Below, in pieces: positions 12,104 through 18,600 of a DNA stretch of 64,000 nucleotides. Each line of letters begins with the position of its first letter. Positions within the stretch are counted from its first letter, which is position 1. Made by a program: the position numbers and the translations under genes. The stretch is from NCBI GenBank assembly GCA_016218825.1, contig JACRCV010000099.1, forward strand, positions 124,001-188,000, given 5' to 3'. Origin of the DNA: Deltaproteobacteria bacterium. GTDB lineage: Bacteria > Myxococcota > XYA12-FULL-58-9. Under the pieces are notes generated by a model. It had not been told where the DNA came from and did not search any database. It saw only the letters and a list, made by a program, of their open reading frames with translations.

Positions 12104-12856
12104 ATGACCGCGACCATGGAGCTCGCCCCCGTTCGCCTCGTCACCCCCAGCGCCGCCGCCGACCGCGCCTCGCCGATCGTCCGTCTGGCCGGCGTGGTGC
12201 GCACCTACCGCGAGGGCGGGCTCTCGACCCCGGTGCTCAAAGGGGTCTCCCTGACCCTTTCGCGTGGCCGCCTGCACATGGTCCTCGGCGCCTCGGGCTC
12301 GGGCAAGACCACGCTCTTGAACCTGCTCGGCGGCATCGACCGCGCCGACGCCGGCGACGTCGTGGTCGACGGCTTGAACCTGACCACCGCGCCCAACCGC
12401 GACGTGGTGCGCTTCCGCCGCGAGCAGCTCGGCTTCATCTTCCAGTTCTACAACTTGATGCCGACCTTGACGGCGCGCGAGAACGTCGAGCTCGCCCTCG
12501 AGCATCAGCCGCTCGCCGCGAGCGCCCGCCGCGCCCGCGCCGACGAGGTCCTCGCCGCCGTCGGTCTGCAAGACTTCCGCGATCGGTTTCCGGGGCAGCT
12601 CTCGGGCGGCGAACAGCAACGGGTCGCGGTGGCCCGGGCGCTCGTGCGCCGGCCGGCGCTGCTGTTGTGCGACGAGCCTACCGGCAACCTCGACAGCGAG
12701 TCGGGCCAGCACGTCGTGATGCTCATCGACACCCTGCGGCGCGAGTCCGGCACCACCGCCATCGTCGTCACCCACAACCCGGCGTTGTTCTCGGCGCCGG
12801 ACCGGGTCCTGCACATCAAGGACGGTGTGATCGACGAAGCTTGCGGTCACGCCTGA
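12104..12856 (+). CDS. ABC transporter ATP-binding protein, LolD/MacB type
   Basis: About 250 residues from the ATG at 12104; another ATG lies four codons on, and neither has a clear Shine-Dalgarno, so the exact start is uncertain. Walker A is GASGSGKTT and the Q-loop FIFQFYNLMPTLTARENV. The signature is LSGGEQQRVAVARAL, Walker B LLLCDEPTGNLD and the H-loop VVTHN. These are the marks of the mechanotransmitting (LolCDE/MacB/FtsEX) class, which moves lipoproteins, peptides or signals across the envelope without ordinary membrane transport. Its TGA overlaps the ATG of the permease (TGATG at 12854-12858), so the two are translationally coupled and form one transporter. It is divergent from rho. 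Confidence 0.88.
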   Translation: MTATMELAPVRLVTPSAAADRASPIVRLAGVVRTYREGGLSTPVLKGVSLTLSRGRLHMVLGASGSGKTTLLNLLGGIDRADAGDVVVDGLNLTTAPNRDVVRFRREQLGFIFQFYNLMPTLTARENVELALEHQPLAASARRARADEVLAAVGLQDFRDRFPGQLSGGEQQRVAVARALVRRPALLLCDEPTGNLDSESGQHVVMLIDTLRRESGTTAIVVTHNPALFSAPDRVLHIKDGVIDEACGHA

Positions 12857-15255
12857 TGCCGCTGTTGTGGACCAAGGCGCTGCGCGACTTCCGCCGCATG
12901 GGGTTGCGCGCCTGGCTGTCGTTCGGGGTGCTCGCCGCCGGGGTCGCGACCTACGCCGGCGGTTTTCAGGCGCAGGCCTCGATCTTCTTCACCCGCGACT
13001 ACTACTACGACACCTTGAAGCTCGCCGATCTCGAGCTGACCCTCGCCGCCGCCGACCTGAGCGAGCTCCCGCCCTGGCTCTCGGCCCTCGCCAAAGGTGA
13101 GCCACAGGCCGCGGCCGCGGTCGGCGCCTCGGCCGGGGTGGTGCGCTTCTTGTCGTGCGGCGCGGTGGAGCTCAGCGATCGCAAGCCGGTGATGAGCCTC
13201 GAGATCTACCTCGACCCGAAAGAGCTGCCGGCGGTGGACGCCCTCGAGATCATCGCCGGCCGGTACCTCTCCCCCGACAAGACCGACGAGGTCGTGATGG
13301 AGGAGGCGGTCGCGAAGATCCTCGGGTTCAAGGTCGGCGACGGCATCACGCTGAACCCGTACAACAACCCCGAGCCGATGACGATCGTGGGGCTGGCGCG
13401 CACCGCCGAGTTCCTGCTCCCCACCGCGAACCCCGACGTGCTGTTGCCGTCGAAGGGCTCGCTGGTCGTCGTCTATCGCTCGATCGACAAGCTCACCCTC
13501 ACCTTCGGCGAGCCGATGTACAACAACGTGGTGTTGAGCTTCGCCGGCCACGGCGTGAGCGAAGCGCAGAAACAACGGGTGCAGGCGGCGGTGGCGCCGC
13601 TTCGCATCAATGTCTGTGTCGCCCGCGAGGGTCACTTCAGCTACCGCTTCTTGGCGCAAGATCTGAAGTCGTTCGGCATCTTCGTGCCGGTGGTCGCCGG
13701 CCTGTTCGGGCTCGTGACCCTGTTGGTGTTGATGTTGTCGCTGGCGCGGCTGATGAACGAGGAGCAGCGCGAGACCGGGGCGCTGCTCGCGGTCGGCTTC
13801 ACCGGCCGGCAGATCGTCGTCGCCTACCTCGTCGCCGCCTTCGGGTGCGGCTCGGTCGCCGCGCTGATCGGCGCCTGTCTGTCGCCGGTCGTCAGCATGG
13901 CGCTCGCCAACGCCTACGCGGCGGCGATCGGCTTGCCGCCCGCCCGGTTCTTCCTGTTGCCGACGGTCATCTTGCGCGCCGCGATCTTGGGCGTCGTCGG
14001 GGCGATGCTCGCGGTGCTCGCGCCGGCGGTGCACGCGGTGCGCTTGACGCCGGCGGCGGCGATGCGCGGTCGGCAGGAGAAGAGCTTCGTCGCCAGCCCG
14101 CGCACCATCGAGTGGCTGTTGGGCCCGTTGTCGCGCTCGGTCACCTCGCGTTTCGGGATCCGCAACCTCCTGCGCCGGGCCCGGCTGACGCTCGCGGTGG
14201 TGGCGTTGATCGCGATGGCGATGGCGATGTCGATGGCGTTCCGGTTCTCGCGCACCGCCTGGAACGAGTACGCCAAGATGGCCTTCGCGCACGAGCGCTG
14301 GGACGCGATCGTCGCCTTCAAGGTGCCGCTGCCGCCGGACGAAGCGGCGCCGATCTTCGCGACCGCCGGGGTCGCCGAGGTCGAGCCGGTGGTCTCGGGC
14401 TTCGTCGAGCTGTGTGACACGCCGGAGCTCGGCTGCGCCGACCATCGCATCGTCGGCATGCACGCCGCCGACCATCTGCGCACCTTCCGCTTCGTCAGCG
14501 GCGGTTTGTTCACCAGGGACGACGAGCCGGCGATCGTGATGAACAACAACTTCAACCACACCCGGCCCTACAAGATCGGCGAGCGCCTGTGGATCAAGAG
14601 CGGCGGCCGCACCGAGGCGGTGCGGGTCGTGGGCCTGATCGACGACATGACCATCGGCCTGGGGTATGTGCCGATTCAGGTCGCGCGGCGGGTGTTGAGC
14701 CTGCCCGTCGAGTACACCAGCTTCCTGGCGCGCTTTGCCGCCCCACCGCGGCAGGTCGAGAAGGCGCTGTTCGCGCACGAGATGGTGACCTACGTGTCGT
14801 TGAAGGCCGAGATGCACGAGCTCGTCTATCAATACCTCGAGATCCTCTGGTCGATCATCGAGTCGGCGATCACGGTCTCGATGATCCTGGCCGGGCTGTT
14901 CATGCTCACCGGGCTGTCGATGGTGATCCTCGAGCGCGAGGGCGAGTACGCGACGCTGCGCACCTACGGCTTCTCGATGCCGGAGCTGGTGCGGATGATC
15001 CTCGTCGAGGTCGCGGCCGAGGCGGCGCTCGCCGTGCTGTTGTCGGTGCCATTGTCGGTCCTCATCGCCCGCTACCTGCAGTACCAGACCGGCCGCGCCT
15101 GGTTTGCGATCACCTTCTACTATCTGCGCCCCGAGGACGTCCTCTACGTCCTGGTCCCGTGCCTGTTGGCGCTGCCGCTCGCCGCGATCTTGCCGATTGT
15201 CCAGGTCTCGAGAGTGGCGCCGAGCCGGGCGCTCAGGGCGCGGGGGATCGGCTGA
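12856..15255 (+). CDS. ABC transporter permease with two FtsX-like halves
   Basis: A 799-residue membrane protein starting at the ATG that overlaps the ATPase stop. A first membrane helix (about 18-37) is followed by a large extracytoplasmic domain (about 40-270). Three helices of the first FtsX domain occupy about 275-410. A second copy of this plan follows: helix near 445-465, periplasmic domain to about 665, and three helices to the C-terminus. This duplicated arrangement is that of one-chain permeases of the MacB/LolC superfamily. Substrate unknown; lipoprotein or lipid handling is possible. A 35-base piece of its 3' part recurs downstream at 15965-15999. Confidence 0.85.
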   Translation: MPLLWTKALRDFRRMGLRAWLSFGVLAAGVATYAGGFQAQASIFFTRDYYYDTLKLADLELTLAAADLSELPPWLSALAKGEPQAAAAVGASAGVVRFLSCGAVELSDRKPVMSLEIYLDPKELPAVDALEIIAGRYLSPDKTDEVVMEEAVAKILGFKVGDGITLNPYNNPEPMTIVGLARTAEFLLPTANPDVLLPSKGSLVVVYRSIDKLTLTFGEPMYNNVVLSFAGHGVSEAQKQRVQAAVAPLRINVCVAREGHFSYRFLAQDLKSFGIFVPVVAGLFGLVTLLVLMLSLARLMNEEQRETGALLAVGFTGRQIVVAYLVAAFGCGSVAALIGACLSPVVSMALANAYAAAIGLPPARFFLLPTVILRAAILGVVGAMLAVLAPAVHAVRLTPAAAMRGRQEKSFVASPRTIEWLLGPLSRSVTSRFGIRNLLRRARLTLAVVALIAMAMAMSMAFRFSRTAWNEYAKMAFAHERWDAIVAFKVPLPPDEAAPIFATAGVAEVEPVVSGFVELCDTPELGCADHRIVGMHAADHLRTFRFVSGGLFTRDDEPAIVMNNNFNHTRPYKIGERLWIKSGGRTEAVRVVGLIDDMTIGLGYVPIQVARRVLSLPVEYTSFLARFAAPPRQVEKALFAHEMVTYVSLKAEMHELVYQYLEILWSIIESAITVSMILAGLFMLTGLSMVILEREGEYATLRTYGFSMPELVRMILVEVAAEAALAVLLSVPLSVLIARYLQYQTGRAWFAITFYYLRPEDVLYVLVPCLLALPLAAILPIVQVSRVAPSRALRARGIG
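15054..15088 (+). repeat. 35-bp direct repeat, copy 1 (inside permease gene)
   Basis: These 35 bases within the permease coding sequence recur at 15965-15999 in the same orientation with one mismatch (T versus G in GTCGGTCCTCA[T/G]CGCCC). Together the copies bracket the permease 3' end and the RelE/Phd-like module. Confidence 0.7.
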
Positions 15256-15379
15256 GGGGAGCGCTTTCGGCCTCGCGGGCGGGCATGGCGGGCACTGGAA
15301 CGGAGACCTGGTCGTACGTCATTGGGCTGGCTCGGGAGGAGCTTGAGGCCCGCGCTGCCGCGCTGGCGCGCCGCATGAC

Positions 15380-15676
15380 TCAACGACGGTCTGGTGCCTC
15401 CTCGGTCAACATCCGCTCGAAGACCTCGTAGATGATCGATCGCCGCTCAGCAAACACACAACGGATACAGGCGTGGTGGTGTTCCGTCGCGTAACGGAAG
15501 ATCACCCGATAGCTACCCACCCGCAGCCGGCAGTAGTCATGCAGTGGCCCTTCGAGCGGCCTGATGTCGCCACGCTCGTGCGCGAGCGCTCGCAGGGCCT
15601 CTCTTAGAAGCTTGCGCGGATCCGGAGCACAGGCTCGGACGAAGTCGACTACTTGCTGCTCAAGCTCAACCTTCAT
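15380..15676 (-). CDS. RelE/ParE-superfamily toxin
   Basis: A 98-residue protein with the fold pattern of RelE/ParE-type proteins: an N-terminal helix pair (VELEQQVVDFVRA...LLREALRAL), then LEGPLHDYCRLRVGSYRVIFRY and a C-terminal strand plus helix (RRSIIYEVFERM). The LRVGSYRVIFRY motif is the usual conserved core. RelE-type members cut mRNA on the ribosome; ParE-type members poison gyrase; the sequence does not decide which. Its start lies inside the 3' end of the antitoxin gene (11-base overlap), the common antitoxin-first layout, so expression should be coupled. Confidence 0.8.
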   Translation of the reverse strand: MKVELEQQVVDFVRACAPDPRKLLREALRALAHERGDIRPLEGPLHDYCRLRVGSYRVIFRYATEHHHACIRCVFAERRSIIYEVFERMLTEEAPDRR

Positions 15677-15920
15677 CGTCGAGCGCCGTCAGCGGATAGA
15701 ACCTGCCCTTGCCGCCACGGTCCCGGCGGAACGCTTCGAGAGCTTCCGGGTTGGCGAGTAACTCCAATGTTTCGGCGATCGCCTCCATGCGTGCGCGCGA
15801 GACCACGTAAGCAACGGTCTTGTTTCTCCGCTGAATCGCGACCGGGCGGTCGCTCGCATCCTTGAGCAACCTGGGGAGCTTCGCCTGAGCCTCCGTTACA
15901 GAATACGTAGAATTCATCAT
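15666..15920 (-). CDS. Phd/YefM-family antitoxin
   Basis: An 84-residue protein beginning MMNSTYSVTEAQAKLPRLL, the typical Phd/YefM N-terminal DNA-binding fold, followed by RPVAIQRRNKTVAYVVSRARME. The C-terminal part (after about residue 45) would wrap the toxin. It precedes and overlaps the RelE-like toxin gene. A good sigma-70-like promoter sits immediately upstream with its -10 only a few bases before the start codon, implying a leaderless transcript. Antitoxins of this family usually repress their own promoter. Confidence 0.82.
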   Translation of the reverse strand: MMNSTYSVTEAQAKLPRLLKDASDRPVAIQRRNKTVAYVVSRARMEAIAETLELLANPEALEAFRRDRGGKGRFYPLTALDDEG

Positions 15921-15923
15921 AAT

Positions 15924-15952
15924 TGTATATATCTCAAAACAGAGCCCGTCAA
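15924..15952 (-). promoter_or_regulatory. Sigma-70-like promoter of the Phd/RelE module
   Basis: On the minus strand TTGACG (15947-15952) is separated by 17 bases from TATACA (15924-15929). The -10 ends only three bases before the ATG at 15920, so the transcript probably begins at or near the start codon. The stretch is strikingly AT-rich for this genome. Confidence 0.5.
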
Positions 15953-15964
15953 CGTCCTATCAGC

Positions 15965-15999
15965 GTCGGTCCTCAGCGCCCGCTACCTGCAGTACCAGA
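15965..15999 (+). repeat. 35-bp direct repeat, copy 2 (intergenic)
   Basis: Copy of permease positions 15054-15088 with one mismatch, lying in the gap upstream of the antitoxin promoter. The sequence after it does not match the permease gene, so only this fragment is duplicated. Confidence 0.7.
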
Positions 16000-16065
16000 A
16001 TCAAAGCGAGGAGGAATGGGGCGAGCGTCACGCGGTGTGTCTCCAGTGATCAGGAATCAATGCAC

Positions 16066-16557
16066 CTACTCGGGGCGCTCCTTGCCTTGAAGACGGCGCA
16101 GCGTGGCTTCCAGAACCACGAGGCGCTCGCGGTCCACCGGCAGCTTCGATCCTCGTTTCAGCTCGACGAGGAGCGCGAGCTTGACGACGCGAATGGTTCG
16201 GCCGCGAAACGGGATCCCGACCGTGTCGCCCAGCAGCTCTTCGTAGCGCCGCCCGCCCTCGATCTTGCCCAAGACATCGAGCGGACCGAGATCGGTCAGG
16301 AGCAGACAGTGACCACCGGCTGCGAGGTCGCCCGCCGTGGGGCGCAAGATCCGGTCCCCTTGACCGCGGTGCCGGGCATTCAACGACGTCAAGAGCGCGA
16401 GCAGACGCGCGATGTTCACATCGTCGATTCGGTGAACGATATCGACGTCAAACGTCGTCACCGGCGCGCCCTGGCTGACGGCGGCGAGGCCGCCGACCAG
16501 AATGAATTCGACCCCGGAGTCGTGAAGGCGCTCGAGCAGGGTTGTGAGATCAGTCAT
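16066..16557 (-). CDS. Nucleotidyltransferase-fold protein, probable toxin-antitoxin component
   Basis: A 163-residue protein with a minimal nucleotidyltransferase signature: VEFILVGGLAAVSQG (GG at 22-23) followed by TTFDVDIV (D37-x-D39), the metal-binding DxD. Small proteins of this type occur in MNT-like toxin-antitoxin pairs and in mobile accessory regions. Its start overlaps by eight bases the end of a small upstream gene (16550-16729), a coupled two-gene unit. Whether it is toxin, antitoxin or something else cannot be decided from sequence. The fold call is good; the biological role is inference. Confidence 0.72.
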   Translation of the reverse strand: MTDLTTLLERLHDSGVEFILVGGLAAVSQGAPVTTFDVDIVHRIDDVNIARLLALLTSLNARHRGQGDRILRPTAGDLAAGGHCLLLTDLGPLDVLGKIEGGRRYEELLGDTVGIPFRGRTIRVVKLALLVELKRGSKLPVDRERLVVLEATLRRLQGKERPE

Positions 16558-16729
16558 GGTCCTCTGCGACCGCGAAACCGGCCCGGAGCTCCTCGGCCAT
16601 GGTGGCCATCCGATCGTTGAGCTCCAGCCGCTCCGCAGGGGACAAGGCGAGCACGGCGTCGATCAGCGTGAGATCGACGGCCGCGGTCTCTTCACCGCTC
16701 GGCATCTCGTCACCGCGGGTGGCACTCAT
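16550..16729 (-). CDS. Small acidic protein coupled to nucleotidyltransferase gene
   Basis: 59 residues from the ATG at 16729 (MSATRGDEMPS...); the frame is open for ten more codons upstream. The core VDLTLIDAVLALSPAERLELNDRM is helical and resembles small addiction-module partner proteins with an LSPAERLEL helix. It overlaps the nucleotidyltransferase gene by eight bases and is the first gene of the pair, the position usually taken by an antitoxin. No named family is claimed. Confidence 0.55.
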   Translation of the reverse strand: MSATRGDEMPSGEETAAVDLTLIDAVLALSPAERLELNDRMATMAEELRAGFAVAEDHD

Positions 16730-16877
16730 CGAAGACCTCGAGAAACCACGATAGCACATGTTCGCTTCCGGTTGCAGACGCGTGCTCGGACCCTAATCCC
16801 CAACGCGGAGTAACCCGCCGAGGCTCGACCATCGCCAACTCTCCGCACGACGCACGAGCTTGGCTCTGAGCGGGACG

Positions 16878-16910
16878 GTGACACTTGACGCCCTACAACC
16901 GAGGTGTCAC
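16878..16910. promoter_or_regulatory. Inverted repeat upstream of Phd-like antitoxin, possible operator
   Basis: GTGACAC (16878-16884) and its exact reverse complement GTGTCAC (16904-16910) flank 19 bases that begin with TTGACG, a candidate -35. The right arm ends nine bases before the antitoxin ATG. A position typical of an autoregulatory operator; no binding evidence. Confidence 0.35.
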
Positions 16911-16919
16911 AGTTACACC

Positions 16920-17168
16920 ATGCCTTCGAGAATCACGATCAAGGAGCTCCACGCCGCGACCGGCGAGCAGGTTCGGCGCGCGGGCATGTCGCGCGGCCCG
17001 GTCGTCGTTACTGATCGCGGCCAACCCGTCGCTGTCCTCGCGAATCCCTCCTTGCTCAAGCCGCGCCCGCGCAAGCGTAAGCTCCTACCGGAGTTCGAGG
17101 CTCTGATGGCGGGCACGCCAGGCAGCGACCTACACGACGACCTCGATGCGGTGCGCGGGGATCGATGA
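16920..17168 (+). CDS. Antitoxin, Phd-like, partner of PIN toxin
   Basis: 82 residues from the ATG at 16920: MPSRITIKELHAATGEQVRRAG, then GPVVVTDRGQPVAVLANPSLL, the Phd/prevent-host-death pattern of a DNA-binding N-terminus. A basic patch RPRKRKLL precedes a C-terminal helix that would contact the toxin. The PIN-domain gene follows on the same strand. The antitoxin stop overlaps an ATGATC sequence (17165) nearly identical to the present PIN start at 17255, so before an 82-bp insertion the two genes probably overlapped directly. Confidence 0.75.
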   Translation: MPSRITIKELHAATGEQVRRAGMSRGPVVVTDRGQPVAVLANPSLLKPRPRKRKLLPEFEALMAGTPGSDLHDDLDAVRGDR

Positions 17169-17170
17169 TC

Positions 17171-17252
17171 ATCCTCGTTCACGGGGTCATCACGATGGCT
17201 CTCGTAACTGGCCGTATCTTCTCGCGGCGGGCGGTCCCCCGTGAACGGTAAC
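17171..17252. mobile_element. Miniature inverted-repeat insertion with 8-bp target duplication
   Basis: 82 bases ending in inverted repeats CGTTCACGGGG (17176-17186) and CCCCGTGAACG (17237-17247), each five bases from the boundary. It is flanked by the direct repeat CGATGATC at 17163-17170 and 17253-17260. The right end reads GTTACCGTTCACGGGG inward, and a related copy at 26999 reads GTAAGCGTTCACGGGG. A GTAA start with 8-bp duplications is the habit of IS66-family termini, so this may be an IS66-derived miniature element; that family link is inference. It contains no gene. Confidence 0.55.
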
Positions 17253-17254
17253 CG

Positions 17255-17689
17255 ATGATCTTCTGCGACACGTCGACCGTGGCGAAGCTCTACGTGCCCG
17301 AGCTCGAGAGCGTCGCTGTGCGCGAGCGCCTCGAAGCAGAGGACGAGGTGTGCGTGTCGGAGCTGATGCGGCCGGAGCTGATGGCCGTCTTCCACCGACG
17401 GTTGCGCGAGGGCAAGTGGACCCGCTCCGACTTCTCGACCGTCGTTCGGCAGTTCTCGACGGACGACATCGGCGGATTCTGGGCATGGTTGCCGCTCGAC
17501 AGCGTGATCGCCGAGGCCGCCGCCCGAAGCTACGTCACGCTGCCCGAGGATGTCTTCCTTCGGTCAGCCGACTGCATCCACCTCGTCACGGCGCTGCACC
17601 ACAACTTCGCCGAGATCTACACCCACGACAAGCACCAGACGACAGCAGCGCCCACGCTCGGGCTCAAGCCGACAGCAATCCAGCCGTAG
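17255..17689 (+). CDS. PIN-domain ribonuclease toxin, VapC-like
   Basis: A 144-residue PIN protein. The N-terminal MIFCDTSTVAKLYVPE carries D5. The acidic quartet probably continues with E41 (SELMRPELMAV), D106 (RSADCIHLVTAL) and D125 (IYTHDKHQ). VapC-type PIN proteins are magnesium-dependent RNases that cut tRNA or rRNA when not held by antitoxin. The preceding antitoxin is Phd-like rather than AbrB-like. The ATG lies inside the right copy of an 8-bp duplication made by a short insertion, so the gene has lost direct overlap with its antitoxin and has no visible Shine-Dalgarno. Confidence 0.85.
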   Translation: MIFCDTSTVAKLYVPELESVAVRERLEAEDEVCVSELMRPELMAVFHRRLREGKWTRSDFSTVVRQFSTDDIGGFWAWLPLDSVIAEAAARSYVTLPEDVFLRSADCIHLVTALHHNFAEIYTHDKHQTTAAPTLGLKPTAIQP

Positions 17690-18047
17690 AGCAAGCCGCA
17701 GCGCCCCACAGCGCCGCGCCACCCGAAGCAGAGACTGCGCGCGCTACTTCGTCCCCGGCGCCGGCGTAGGCGCCGCCGGCTCATGGTAGGTGCCCGGAAG
17801 AGGGATCCCGTGGGAGCCCGGCGGCGCCCGCGAGACCGGCGCGAGAGATCGGTGCCACCGAGCTGACCTTCGCAAGAAGATCGGTGCAGCACGAAACAAC
17901 TGCGCTGCGATCTAATGACAATTTCACCCGCCCTGGGGCGTGTGGCACCGGATGTTGGGGGTTGTCGGGGGAATGTCGGGGCCTGGCCCGGACTTTGCAA
18001 CTTCGTATCTCAACCTGAGCTTCTCTGGCCAACAGGAGGATGTCGCC
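17690..18047. other. Intergenic stretch without recognisable gene
   Basis: 358 bases between the PIN gene and the next plus-strand gene. A GCCGGCG-rich palindromic patch occurs near 17757-17781, and an AGGAGG Shine-Dalgarno sits at its right end (about 18034-18039). I see no RNA gene or convincing promoter. Confidence 0.5.
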
Positions 18048-18527
18048 ATGTCGAGGATCGAGGAGAGCGCGACCGTTAGAGCCGCCGATGCGTTCTGGAG
18101 CGGTTACGAGAAATGGGCCACGGCCATGGCGGACAAGGACGCCGCAGCGGCCTACAAGAAGAAGGGGCACCGGGGCATCTTCGCGGGCGCCAACCGCAGC
18201 GGTCCGCAGATTGGCTACGTCGTCGAGAACACCTACGTCTACACCTCGAACATCATGAAGGGCCCGCCGGGCAAGGGCCGGTACGTGGGTTTCGCCTCGA
18301 ATGGGAGTGTGGCCAAGAAGGTTGGTGAGGGTGTCGCCAAGGGTGTTGGCACCTACAAGAAGGTCGGCAACCAGGTGCAGATCTTCAAGTACGACGGCGG
18401 CAAGGAAAAGCTCGTCGGGCTCATCTCGGACGGCAACGTGTTTGCGCTCCGCGGTCGATCCAAGACGTTGGTTGGCTCCGTGGGCAGTCCCGAGGAAGGC
18501 GCCGGGCTGCTGCTGCTCTTGCGTTGA
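18048..18527 (+). CDS. Hypothetical protein, basic and glycine-rich
   Basis: 159 residues from the ATG at 18048, chosen because AGGAGG lies eight bases upstream; the frame is open further up without family signals. I do not recognise the family. It starts MSRIEESATVRAADAFWSGY, has no signal peptide, and alternates Lys/Gly-rich strands (GNQVQIFKYDGGKEKLVGLI, then DGNVFALRGRSKTL) that look like a small beta fold. It ends in a run of leucines. Base composition is slightly less GC-rich than its neighbours and it follows a toxin-antitoxin islet, so it may be accessory DNA. Confidence 0.65.
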   Translation: MSRIEESATVRAADAFWSGYEKWATAMADKDAAAAYKKKGHRGIFAGANRSGPQIGYVVENTYVYTSNIMKGPPGKGRYVGFASNGSVAKKVGEGVAKGVGTYKKVGNQVQIFKYDGGKEKLVGLISDGNVFALRGRSKTLVGSVGSPEEGAGLLLLLR

Positions 18528-18600
18528 CCCGGTCAAGCGCCCGAATCATCGCATCGCGGGCAAACCTCGGCCAGACGGTCCGTCGTCGAGCCTGTCCGCG

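Noticed and set aside
17941-17960. A sigma-54-like TGGCAC...TTGG sequence upstream of the 18048 gene
   Set aside because: The -12 element does not have GC at the required ten-base distance from the GG, so it is not a convincing RpoN promoter.
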